Program-made: the position numbers and the translations under genes | The notes under the pieces: generated by a model | Databases searched by the model: none | Told to the model about the DNA's origin: nothing | The model's input: only the letters and a program-made list of their open reading frames with translations | Source of the DNA: an uncultured Erysipelotrichaceae bacterium | Lineage (GTDB): Bacteria; Bacillota_I; Bacilli_A; Erysipelotrichales; Coprobacillaceae | DNA length: 11,936 nt | Assembly (NCBI GenBank): GCA_900550005.1 | Contig: URQL01000036.1 | Span: forward strand, 1 to 11,936 | Direction of reading: 5' to 3' | In this document: positions 6,267-11,936 of the stretch, one piece after another | Numbering within the stretch: position 1 is the first letter of the stretch | Layout: every line of letters starts with the position of its first letter

Positions 6267-6297
6267 AGGATACTCCTTAAAGTTAACTCAAGGTCAA
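6267..6297 (-). promoter_or_regulatory. MerR-type promoter with AdhR-like operator
   Basis: On the minus strand -35 TTGACC (6297-6292) and -10 TATCCT (6272-6267) are separated by exactly 19 bases. The overlong spacer is filled by the dyad CCTTGAG-TTAA-CTTTAAGG (6293-6275). A 19-20 bp spacer bearing a dyad is the hallmark of promoters untwisted by MerR-family activators. The right half-site CTTTAAG with an N4 centre equals the CTTAAAG-N4-CTTTAAG box I recall for the Bacillus subtilis aldehyde-stress regulator AdhR; the left half is one base short. The -35 lies two bases from the stop codon of the preceding gene. Confidence 0.75.
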
Positions 6298-6298
6298 G

Positions 6299-7207
6299 TT
6301 ATTTATTAAGTCTTTGTGCCATTCTTTCTATTTGACTTTTAGAAATACCAAAACGAGAACATAAGTCTTCTAAGATTTGATTTAATTCTTCTGGAGATTT
6401 ATTTTTTAAAGTATTTTCATCTAAACCTAAGCGATTCATCATGGTTTGAATTTGATCAAACTGTCCTGTATTGCCATTCTTATATTGATCCATCATTTGG
6501 TCATAATAATTTTTAAATTGATTATATCTTTGATCTTCTTGACTTTGTAAATTTGTTTGAACTTGTATTAATTGATCGATTTCTTCACTATCTAAAGCAA
6601 GTTCATCAAATAATGCTGATGCTTTATTATTAAGTAACATTAATTCATCTTGATATTCATTCATAGATAATGAACGTATCGTTTGAAGTTCTTCTTGCAT
6701 ATCCGTGATTTTCTTTGTCGTATCTTCGTCTAAAGCAATATCTTCATAAATATCATCTAATAAATCTTGTAATACAATAGGAACAAAATATTCAATTTTT
6801 TCATAATCATTCATTAAATAATCTATTTTTAATCCTGTTATTTCTGATAAAAATTGAATAAGTTGTAAAGCATTAATAATATAATCTTTAAATTGATAGG
6901 CTTTATCTTTTGTCTTAATAAAAGCAATTAAAGTATCTTGTAGTAAAGGCTTTTTTAAAGCAATTTGGACAATGTCTTGGTAAATTATTTTTCCTGGCAT
7001 TGCTAAATTAAAATAAATGCCTTTTTGAGTAATAATCATACCTTTGCTACCATCTTGATGCTCACTAATATCAATGTAAGCTAATAAATCAAAATCACTA
7101 TTATCTCCATATTGATAAATTGCATTTGATATTTGGCTTGGTAATGATTGTTTATCATAAAATTGCCCTTGATGAATCAATGTATCATCTAAATATTCGT
7201 AATCCAT
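6299..7207 (-). CDS. Uncharacterised protein with PH-like N-terminal region and coiled-coil C-terminal half
   Basis: I do not recognise a named family for this 302-residue, acidic, glutamine-rich, soluble protein. Residues 40-85 (LLAYIDISEH, MIITQKGIYF, IIYQDIVQI) have the look of the bacterial PH-like domain in which a short YID-S block, a 'T-KGIY' strand and an I-Y-DI strand recur. Residues 155-255 are strongly helical and probably coiled coil (TDMQEELQTIRSL, EEIDQLIQVQTNLQ), and 260-302 form a further helical cap. No signal peptide or membrane segment. ATG at 7207 with AGGAGG 4 bases upstream. It is the last gene of the murI operon, 8 bases after the DUF1287 stop, so a role linked to the cell envelope is possible. 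Function unknown. Confidence 0.75.
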   Translation of the reverse strand: MDYEYLDDTLIHQGQFYDKQSLPSQISNAIYQYGDNSDFDLLAYIDISEHQDGSKGMIITQKGIYFNLAMPGKIIYQDIVQIALKKPLLQDTLIAFIKTKDKAYQFKDYIINALQLIQFLSEITGLKIDYLMNDYEKIEYFVPIVLQDLLDDIYEDIALDEDTTKKITDMQEELQTIRSLSMNEYQDELMLLNNKASALFDELALDSEEIDQLIQVQTNLQSQEDQRYNQFKNYYDQMMDQYKNGNTGQFDQIQTMMNRLGLDENTLKNKSPEELNQILEDLCSRFGISKSQIERMAQRLNK

Positions 7208-7215
7208 AAATCCTC

Positions 7216-7848
7216 CTAAATACTTACTCGATAATGTCCAACAATATCATTTCTATTTTCTAATATATCTTCTTCATAGTTAAATTGAAATACTCTTGAA
7301 TGATGAATAACATAAGGTATACCATTTTCATTACGTTTATCACCAATGATCCCAATATGATTTTTAAATACAACAATATCGCCACCTTGCCAAGTGGAAA
7401 TATCATTCACATCTAAAGATAAAGACAAAAAATGATGATCAAAATAAATTTTTAAATTTTTTACTCTTCTAAAGTCTATATTTTCATCTACTGTTTCTAT
7501 ATCATAATCATCTCTATTTTCTAATATATCTTCATGAACTAAAGTTTTTAAATCATAGCCGGTATGCAACAAGGCATAACCTATAACATCTGTACATACA
7601 CCATAATCATCATCAGGATATCCAGTAGCATAGTATTTACTTTTATATTTAGGTTTTTTACTCACATATTTTTTGGCATAGTATAAAATATCGCTTTGAT
7701 CGTCTATTCCATCTTGATTTTGATCATGAGTAGAATGAAAGGTATTAATTTGAAAATCTTCATCATAATAATAAACAGTTGAATGAATTTCTCTTAAATC
7801 AATTAATGTAATAACCAAAATAAGAATGATCAATATTTTTTTATTCAT
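7216..7848 (-). CDS. DUF1287 family protein, exported or membrane-anchored
   Basis: A 210-residue protein. Residues 3-17 (KKILIILILVITLID) are a signal peptide or N-terminal anchor without a lipobox. An EF-hand/dockerin-like calcium loop follows (DQNQDGIDDQSD, 42-53: D at 1, N at 3, D at 5, G at 6, D at 9 and 12). The rest is DUF1287: YGVCTDVIGYAL with likely nucleophile C85, NIDFRRVKNL (123-132), WQGGDIVVFKNHIGII with H164, and a final GHYR. These C and H positions suggest an NlpC/P60-type papain-like hydrolase; this is a fold-level inference. ATG at 7848 overlaps the end of murI by 8 bases and has no ribosome binding site of its own, so it relies on translational coupling. The pairing with glutamate racemase fits a cell-wall role. 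Confidence 0.82.
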   Translation of the reverse strand: MNKKILIILILVITLIDLREIHSTVYYYDEDFQINTFHSTHDQNQDGIDDQSDILYYAKKYVSKKPKYKSKYYATGYPDDDYGVCTDVIGYALLHTGYDLKTLVHEDILENRDDYDIETVDENIDFRRVKNLKIYFDHHFLSLSLDVNDISTWQGGDIVVFKNHIGIIGDKRNENGIPYVIHHSRVFQFNYEEDILENRNDIVGHYRVSI

Positions 7849-8629
7849 CAATATCTAATCGCAATAACTTCCAGCACAAATCATAAATTTCTTGTTGATC
7901 TAAAGAGTTTTCAAATCGTATTGTTCCTTGTTTTGTATTTGGATTTAATAAATTTTTTTCTTCTAGTTTTCTTTTCAATTCTAAAGCTGTTCCTTTACTT
8001 CCATCAATAATGTCTATTCTTTTATCCCCTAACCAATTTTTTAAATAGGGTTTTAAAAAAGGATAATGGGTACATCCTAAAACAATTTGACTTGTATCTT
8101 CATCCATATAAGGAAGTACATGTTCATTAAAATAAGCTTCTAAAAAAGGACCATTTAAATCTCCTTTTTCCACAAATTCCATTAATCCTTTACAAGGAAT
8201 AGAAACAATATGTGCTTGATCTTGATATAAAGATAAAAGATGTTGAAATTTTTCTTGTTTGACTGTCATTGGTGTCGCTAAAGCTAAAATCGTTTTCCCT
8301 TTAGCATGTTCTACAGCTGGTTTAATTGCTGGTTCAATTCCAATAATTGGAAAATCAGGATAAGTTTTTCTCAAATCATTAATTGCAGCACTGGTTGCAG
8401 TATTGCAAGCAACAACTAAGGCTTTAATTCCTTGTTCCATTAATTGATGCACCACATTAAATGTAAGTTGTTTAATTTCATCTATACTTTTTGTACCATA
8501 AGGTGCATGTTTACTATCTCCATAATATATATAATCTTCATTAGGTAAAATCTTGATTGCTTCTTTTAAAACACTGATTCCACCTAATCCAGAATCCAAA
8601 AATCCGATTGGTAAATTTTGTTTATCCAC
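7841..8629 (-). CDS. murI: Glutamate racemase
   Basis: Glutamate racemase of 262 residues, normal length, which interconverts L- and D-glutamate without cofactor to supply D-Glu for peptidoglycan in the cytoplasm. Signatures: PIGFLDSGLGGISV (7-20), YYGDSKHAPYG (35-45), catalytic C75 in VACNTATS, GIEPAIKPA, and the second catalytic C186 in LGCTHYP. The start is a GTG at 8629, supported by GAGGTG 6 bases upstream. It heads an operon with the overlapping DUF1287 gene and the coiled-coil protein gene. A sigma-A-like promoter is at 8657-8685. The enzyme is normally essential; nothing in the sequence suggests loss of function. Confidence 0.95.
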   Translation of the reverse strand: MDKQNLPIGFLDSGLGGISVLKEAIKILPNEDYIYYGDSKHAPYGTKSIDEIKQLTFNVVHQLMEQGIKALVVACNTATSAAINDLRKTYPDFPIIGIEPAIKPAVEHAKGKTILALATPMTVKQEKFQHLLSLYQDQAHIVSIPCKGLMEFVEKGDLNGPFLEAYFNEHVLPYMDEDTSQIVLGCTHYPFLKPYLKNWLGDKRIDIIDGSKGTALELKRKLEEKNLLNPNTKQGTIRFENSLDQQEIYDLCWKLLRLDIDE

Positions 8630-8656
8630 TATCTACACCTCGCTTTTCCTTTATTA

Positions 8657-8685
8657 ATTGTATAAGGATAACTTACAAATTACAA
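8657..8685 (-). promoter_or_regulatory. Candidate sigma-A promoter of the murI operon
   Basis: Minus strand -35 TTGTAA (8685-8680), 17-bp spacer, -10 TACAAT (8662-8657). It lies between the upstream terminator and the murI ribosome binding site, 27 bases before the GTG. Confidence 0.45.
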
Positions 8686-8693
8686 CTATAAAA

Positions 8694-8724
8694 ATAAAAA
8701 AAGAAGTTGTCCGTTAACAACCTC
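8694..8724 (-). terminator. Intrinsic terminator upstream of murI
   Basis: Minus strand GAGGTTGT (8724-8717), 6-base loop, ACAACTTC (8710-8703), with one G-T pair, then TTTTTTTATTTTT. It follows the stop of the AAA_4 fragment by about 28 bases and was presumably that gene's terminator; it now insulates the murI operon. Confidence 0.75.
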
Positions 8725-8752
8725 TAATCAATAAGTTATTGCATAACATTAT

Positions 8753-8890
8753 TTATTTTATGACTTTCCAATGCCCTCTTGTGCCTCCAACACGTTTAAT
8801 TAAATTTTGTTCAGTTAATTTTTATAAAATTCTTTTAACTGAAGATACAGAAAATCCTATCTCTATAGCTAACTGCTTTTGTGTTATGAA
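8753..8890 (-). pseudogene. 3' fragment of an AAA_4/AlbA_2-type ATP-binding, winged-helix protein
   Basis: One minus-strand frame reads ITQKQLAIEIGFSVSSVKRI, L, stop, then KLTEQNLIKRVGG, TRGHWKVIK and a TAA stop. This is the characteristic C-terminal winged helix of divergent-AAA (AAA_4, 'RecG-like') transcription-regulator-type proteins, which end in a GLIERVGS-K-GYWKV-like stretch. An in-frame TAA stands where the helix should have one residue (probably a former CAA or AAA codon). The frame is closed by another TAA immediately upstream, where an insertion-sequence-like hairpin begins, so about 45 residues remain of a protein normally several hundred long. It is a dead remnant; the plus-strand open frame over the same bases is not a gene. 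Confidence 0.6.
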
Positions 8891-8925
8891 TTACCCCCAC
8901 CTGAATTTCAGATGGGATCCTCTTG
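8887..8925 (-). mobile_element. Possible orphan right end of an IS200/IS605-family element
   Basis: Minus strand GGATCCCATCTGAA-A-TTCAGGTGGGGGTAATTCA: a 10-bp imperfect palindrome (8896-8916, one G-T pair) followed by GGTAATTCA. A hairpin preceded by a purine-rich step and followed by GG-TA-TTCA is the look I associate with the 3' ends of IS200/IS605 elements in Bacillota. The conserved end abuts the point where the AAA_4 fragment begins, as expected if the element had inserted into that gene. No tnpA or tnpB is left; 8926-8988 is AT-rich with only a weak inverted repeat at 8971-8987. A plain decayed hairpin is the alternative. Confidence 0.35.
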
Positions 8926-8988
8926 GCTAACTAATAGATAAAAAGATAATATCAATAAATAGTAGTTTAACATAATTTAAAGTTATGA

Positions 8989-9399
8989 CTATAACATTTC
9001 TATTTGATAAATATGATTACATTTTAAAATAAATTGATCTTCAAAAAAAAGACTTTTCGTATACTCATCATATTTTTTTACTCTACCTTGATAAACTAAA
9101 TAGTTTCCCCCTGTCTTTTTTAAATCTTTTTGATAATATACTACTTTAATACAAGGATGCTTTTCTATATGATATAAGATTTCTAATAAAATTTGATTGA
9201 TTTGTTGTTTACGATCTTCATCTAATTGAATAGGTCTAACTGTTCTTCTTTCGGTTTCTAATACCGCTTCTTTATGCCCGGTTAGTGCTGCAAAAGGTGC
9301 AAATTGAGCAGCACGATTTTCTATTGACATTTTTTTGTGATAAGATTTAGGTCTAGATAAATAAAGTATATCCTCATAATGATGAATATCTTGACTCAT
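8989..9399 (-). CDS. YolD-like family protein
   Basis: A 136-residue soluble protein. The block RAAQFAPFAALTGHKEAVLE (29-48) followed by a long helix and a small beta-rich C-terminal domain (VVYYQKD, YLVYQGRVKKYDEYTKSLFF) is typical of the YolD-like proteins encoded next to UvrX/UmuC-type Y-family polymerases in Bacillota; they are thought to be UmuD-like partners of the polymerase, but a mechanism is not established. The start ATG (9399) overlaps the polymerase stop as ATGA, with AGGAGG about 9 bases upstream, so the two are co-translated. A weak hairpin at 8971-8987 is the only termination signal seen downstream. Confidence 0.8.
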   Translation of the reverse strand: MSQDIHHYEDILYLSRPKSYHKKMSIENRAAQFAPFAALTGHKEAVLETERRTVRPIQLDEDRKQQINQILLEILYHIEKHPCIKVVYYQKDLKKTGGNYLVYQGRVKKYDEYTKSLFFEDQFILKCNHIYQIEML

Positions 9400-10883
9400 G
9401 CTTTGTGTCCTCCTATTGTTTCGTTTCTTTCAATTGTTGTAGCACCTTCTTGTAAATCTGATCCTTTTAATAAAGCATTTTTACCGTATTTCTTTTTAAT
9501 AGCAATTGTAGCTAATTGAATTTGTTTTTCCTTTTCTAATTCTTTGTCATCTTCTTTTATTTCTTGATGAAATAAATCAAGTTGATCATAATAAACTCTT
9601 CCTTCAATAGATGTTTCTTGAACAACATTGTTTAAAGAAATATTAACACGACGAATGGTTAGGTTAGGATTCACTTTTTGATCATACAATTGAAGTAAAG
9701 CTTCTTGCATCTTTTTTAAAGAAGATGTTGGCTTATTTAAATGAATCGTTCCATGAGCATGTTTAGGAATTTTTCGGCCATAACGATCTTCCATGAGTTC
9801 CCCATAATACCCTTGTAAGTTTTCTTTATCATAACCAATCGTTAAAACGATTTGATCACAAACTAATGCTTTTTCCACTAATGTAAGAGATAAAGATTCA
9901 ATCATTTCTTTAACAACAATTCGTCCTTTGTCAAATGTATAAGGACAACTTAATACTTGTCCACTGCCAATACTGTTTCTTTCTGGTTTGTATTTTTTGA
10001 TTTCTTTAATTGTACAAGGTTCATATCCCCAAGCATGGTCAATTAATAATTCAGCATTGACACCGAATAATTGGTAAAGTAAATCTTCATTATAATAATC
10101 TTTAGGACCCCCTACGGATACTTTAGCAATATCTCCCATGGTATAAATACCTTCTGCTTCTAATTTTTTTGCATAACCTTTTCCAACTCGCCAAAAATCA
10201 GTTAATGGTTTATGATTCCATAAGAGTTTTCGATACATAAGTTCATTCAATTTAGCGATTCTAACCCCATCTTTATCTGGTTTTGTATGCTTTGCAACAA
10301 TATCCATGGCAACTTTACATAAATATAAATTTGTACCAATACCTGCTGTTGCAGTGATACCTGTTGTATCAAAAATCTCTTTAATCACCCTTTTAGCGAG
10401 TTCATCCACTTTCCCATTATACTTATGGAGATAACTCGTAACATCAATGAAAACTTCATCAATAGAATAAACATGAACATCTTCACTTGAAAAGTATTTC
10501 ATATAGACGGAGTAGATTTTAGTACTATATTCTATATAGAAAGCCATTCTAGGAGGAGCTATGATATAATCAATACCTAGTCTAGGATCTTTTTCTAATT
10601 CTAAATCATTATCACTGTAAGCTTTAAATTCTCGTATTCTAGCTTTACGTAATCTTTTCTCATTCACTTCTTTTACTTTTTGAATGACTTCAAATAAACG
10701 TGCTCTTCCGGGAATGCCATATTTTTTTAAAGAAGGAGAAACAGCTAAACAAATTGTTTTTTCTGTACGACTTTCATCTGCAACAACTAGATTAGTTGTT
10801 AAAGGATCAAGGTTACGTTCCTTACATTCTACAGATGCATAAAATGATTTTAAATCAATCGCCATATAAATTCGCTTTTCCAT
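9396..10883 (-). CDS. Y-family DNA polymerase (UvrX/UmuC/DinB-like)
   Basis: A 495-residue translesion DNA polymerase. The palm motifs are intact: AIDLKSFYASVE with metal-binding D10, and VYSIDEVFID with D142 and E143. A thumb HhH region follows (LTDFWRVGKGYAKKLEAEGI, then YTMGDIAKV), and then the little-finger domain (about 300-430). The insert at 75-108 and the length match the UvrX/UmuC-like branch found with YolD, not the shorter 350-residue DinB/Pol IV. No clear C-terminal beta-clamp peptide was identified, although QLDLF (about 437-441) fits the QLxLF pattern of clamp-binding motifs. Start ATG at 10883 with AGAGGTG upstream; an in-frame GTG at 10892 lies within that site. No LexA box is visible upstream. 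Confidence 0.92.
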   Translation of the reverse strand: MEKRIYMAIDLKSFYASVECKERNLDPLTTNLVVADESRTEKTICLAVSPSLKKYGIPGRARLFEVIQKVKEVNEKRLRKARIREFKAYSDNDLELEKDPRLGIDYIIAPPRMAFYIEYSTKIYSVYMKYFSSEDVHVYSIDEVFIDVTSYLHKYNGKVDELAKRVIKEIFDTTGITATAGIGTNLYLCKVAMDIVAKHTKPDKDGVRIAKLNELMYRKLLWNHKPLTDFWRVGKGYAKKLEAEGIYTMGDIAKVSVGGPKDYYNEDLLYQLFGVNAELLIDHAWGYEPCTIKEIKKYKPERNSIGSGQVLSCPYTFDKGRIVVKEMIESLSLTLVEKALVCDQIVLTIGYDKENLQGYYGELMEDRYGRKIPKHAHGTIHLNKPTSSLKKMQEALLQLYDQKVNPNLTIRRVNISLNNVVQETSIEGRVYYDQLDLFHQEIKEDDKELEKEKQIQLATIAIKKKYGKNALLKGSDLQEGATTIERNETIGGHKA

Positions 10884-10901
10884 CCTTCTCACCTCTTTTC
10901 C

Positions 10902-10930
10902 ATTTTAACAAATTATTCCCTTTGCAACAA
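10902..10930 (-). promoter_or_regulatory. Candidate promoter of the Y-polymerase/YolD operon
   Basis: Minus strand -35 TTGTTG (10930-10925), 17-bp spacer, extended -10 TGTTAAAAT (TAAAAT at 10907-10902). The predicted transcript start leaves a leader of only about 12 bases before the ATG, just enough for the ribosome binding site. Confidence 0.5.
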
Positions 10931-10963
10931 ACCTTTAACCACCTTAATTTTATCATCCTAAAT

Positions 10964-10987
10964 AAAAACTGCATCTATATCATGCAG
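10964..10987 (-). terminator. Intrinsic terminator of the kinase gene
   Basis: Minus strand CTGCAT-GATATAG-ATGCAG (10987-10969) followed by TTTTTATTT, 8 bases after the kinase stop. It separates the GNAT-kinase unit from the polymerase operon. Confidence 0.75.
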
Positions 10988-10995
10988 CTTCTAAT

Positions 10996-11505
10996 CTATT
11001 CTTCTTCGATTTTTAATTGTTTTACTTCTTCAACAAGTTCATCTAAAGATTTATTTGTTGTATCCAATTTGATCGTATTTAATGTTTCATACATTTCAAT
11101 TCTTTGTACACTTCGCTTAATTACATCTTCATTACGTATTTTAGCTTCAACATCTTTTTGTAAACGAGAAACAAGAGTATCTTTATCGACCATCAAAGAA
11201 ATAGGATAGCATTCTACCTCATCCAAATCTAAATTTAGTATAATTTCATCAATGATACTTTGTTCATGCATGACCCAACTAAATAAAATATGTTCATAAC
11301 TAGAACAATGAATAAAATTATTTAATACATAAGCAATATTATCTTTAACCATAGATTTGGTTTCTTCTGTGACTTGAAAAGGATCACTATCCCAACACCA
11401 ATCCCCATCTAAAAAGACTGCATTACTTAATTCTTTTTTTAGTTTTTGGCATAAGGTCGTTTTACCTACACCCATTGTTCCACCAATTAAATAGACTTTT
11501 TTCAT
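10996..11505 (-). CDS. AAA_33-type P-loop nucleotide/small-molecule kinase
   Basis: A 169-residue single-domain P-loop protein. Walker A is GTMGVGKT (9-16), followed by FLDGDWCWDSDPF (31-43), the acid-rich substrate/base segment that in zeta-toxin-like and chloramphenicol-phosphotransferase-like small kinases takes the place of a Walker B acid. Residues 100-150 (MVDKDTLVSRLQKDVEAKIR, SVQRIEMYETL) hold the arginine-rich lid expected for a phosphotransferase. The cytoplasmic protein probably phosphorylates a small metabolite or nucleotide; the substrate is unknown. Start ATG at 11505 with AGGAG and AAGG upstream. It starts 9 bases after the GNAT stop, forming an operon. Confidence 0.8.
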   Translation of the reverse strand: MKKVYLIGGTMGVGKTTLCQKLKKELSNAVFLDGDWCWDSDPFQVTEETKSMVKDNIAYVLNNFIHCSSYEHILFSWVMHEQSIIDEIILNLDLDEVECYPISLMVDKDTLVSRLQKDVEAKIRNEDVIKRSVQRIEMYETLNTIKLDTTNKSLDELVEEVKQLKIEEE

Positions 11506-11514
11506 AACCTTCTC

Positions 11515-11936
11515 CTATAAATCTAATCTCATTTTAATATGTTCAATACCATCTTCTAAAAAGGGTTCGGACACTTGTTTAAATCCTGCTTTTTCATATA
11601 AAGTACGAGCATAAACTTGAGCTTCGATTTCAATACATGTTGCATTGAATTTATCTTTTGCAAGCTCTATACCTTCTTTAAGCAATTTTGAAGCTAAGCC
11701 TTGTCTTCTTTTTAAAGAAATAACACGTCCAATTGAAACTTCTGCCATTGTTACACCTTTAGGAATCACACGAATATAAGCTTGAATGCCTTGCTCATCT
11801 TTTAAATAAAGATGATAAGATACTAAATCTGCATCATCCACTTCTTGATATGGACATTTTTGTTCAACAACAAATACAGCTGTTCTGACTTTATATATTT
11901 CATGTAATTCTTTTAATGTTAAATCATTAAAATGTT
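11515..11936 (-). CDS. ElaA-like GNAT family N-acetyltransferase, 5' end beyond the window
   Basis: The frame is open to the right edge: 140 codons are visible, beginning HFNDLTLKELHEIYKVRTAV, FVVEQKCPYQEVDDADLVSY, HLYL, and only the extreme N-terminus is missing. The V-D-D-A-D codon GTG at 11841 is internal, not a start. Features are those of ElaA-like GNAT proteins: FVVEQKCPYQEVDDAD near the N-terminus, the acetyl-CoA pyrophosphate loop RRQGLASKLL, and the C-terminal IEIEAQVYARTLYEKAGF and EDGIEHIKM. GNAT enzymes move an acetyl group from acetyl-CoA to an amine; the ElaA substrate is not established. It is followed by the kinase gene at 9 bases. Confidence 0.85.
   Translation of the reverse strand, partial: HFNDLTLKELHEIYKVRTAVFVVEQKCPYQEVDDADLVSYHLYLKDEQGIQAYIRVIPKGVTMAEVSIGRVISLKRRQGLASKLLKEGIELAKDKFNATCIEIEAQVYARTLYEKAGFKQVSEPFLEDGIEHIKMRLDL

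Noticed and set aside
7252..7533. 21-bp direct repeat in the DUF1287 gene (7252-7272 and 7513-7533), both encoding EDILENR
   Set aside because: Each copy sits at a position where DUF1287 proteins usually have a similar acidic ED-[IM]-L block, so convergence in AT-rich codons is enough; there is no sign of a mobile or regulatory repeat.
8739..8930. Plus-strand open frame, 63 codons, in a gap between genes
   Set aside because: The opposite strand reads as the winged-helix end of an AAA_4 protein, and the plus-strand frame has no ribosome binding site; it is the antisense shadow of that remnant.
10796..11209. Plus-strand open frame, 137 codons, spanning the polymerase-kinase junction
   Set aside because: It crosses a terminator and a promoter and is antisense to two well-supported genes; its product shows no recognisable domain.
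11839..11841. GTG as the start of the GNAT gene
   Set aside because: The frame continues upstream to the window edge with conserved ElaA-like sequence (FVVEQKCPYQE), so this codon is an internal valine.
1..11936. tRNA, rRNA, riboswitch or CRISPR array
   Set aside because: Both strands were read for cloverleaf-like GC islands, spaced direct repeats and long structured leaders; none was found. Every GC-rich hairpin is accounted for as a terminator, the DUF5685 ribosome-binding-site hairpin or the IS-like palindrome.

Overview
The window is low-GC, AT-rich bacterial DNA with strong AGGAGG-type ribosome binding sites, TATAAT-type promoters and TGA used as a stop, so it fits a Bacillota (Firmicutes) chromosome using code 11. 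A gut Erysipelotrichia/Coprobacillaceae-like or clostridial host is my best guess from the gene families. All genes but one point left (minus strand); the exception is a HAD phosphatase at 3305-4156.

Left part (1-1566): the 5' end of a PIF1/RecD-like helicase gene, then a translationally coupled pair, a DUF5685 protein and a J-domain protein with a cysteine-rich C-terminal tail (GTGA overlap). This pair is the best candidate for an undescribed functional module. Scarred region (1592-2500): a VanZ-like membrane protein gene has lost its 5' end and is joined in frame to the decayed N-terminal half of a CatB/Vat-type xenobiotic acetyltransferase (two frameshifts, one nonsense codon), itself preceded by a 19-codon leader-like ORF.

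Middle part (2629-6300): nitroreductase and HAD phosphatase genes divergently transcribed from a shared 124-bp region; a strong bidirectional terminator; an M28 zinc aminopeptidase; and a tandem carboxymuconolactone-decarboxylase-like protein behind a textbook 19-bp-spacer MerR-type promoter with an AdhR-like dyad. No MerR gene is present in the window.

Operon 8629-6299: murI (glutamate racemase, the source of D-Glu for peptidoglycan), an exported or membrane-anchored DUF1287 protein with an EF-hand-like loop, and a cytoplasmic protein with a putative bacterial PH-like domain and coiled coil. Upstream of it (8703-8930) lie a terminator, the 3' fragment of an AAA_4/winged-helix gene, and a hairpin resembling an IS200/IS605 right end: a second scar. 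Right part (8989-11936): a Y-family DNA polymerase overlapping a YolD-like protein gene (a translesion/SOS-type pair, but without a visible LexA box), then a P-loop kinase and an ElaA-like GNAT acetyltransferase running off the right edge.

No tRNA, rRNA, CRISPR array or complete mobile element was seen.
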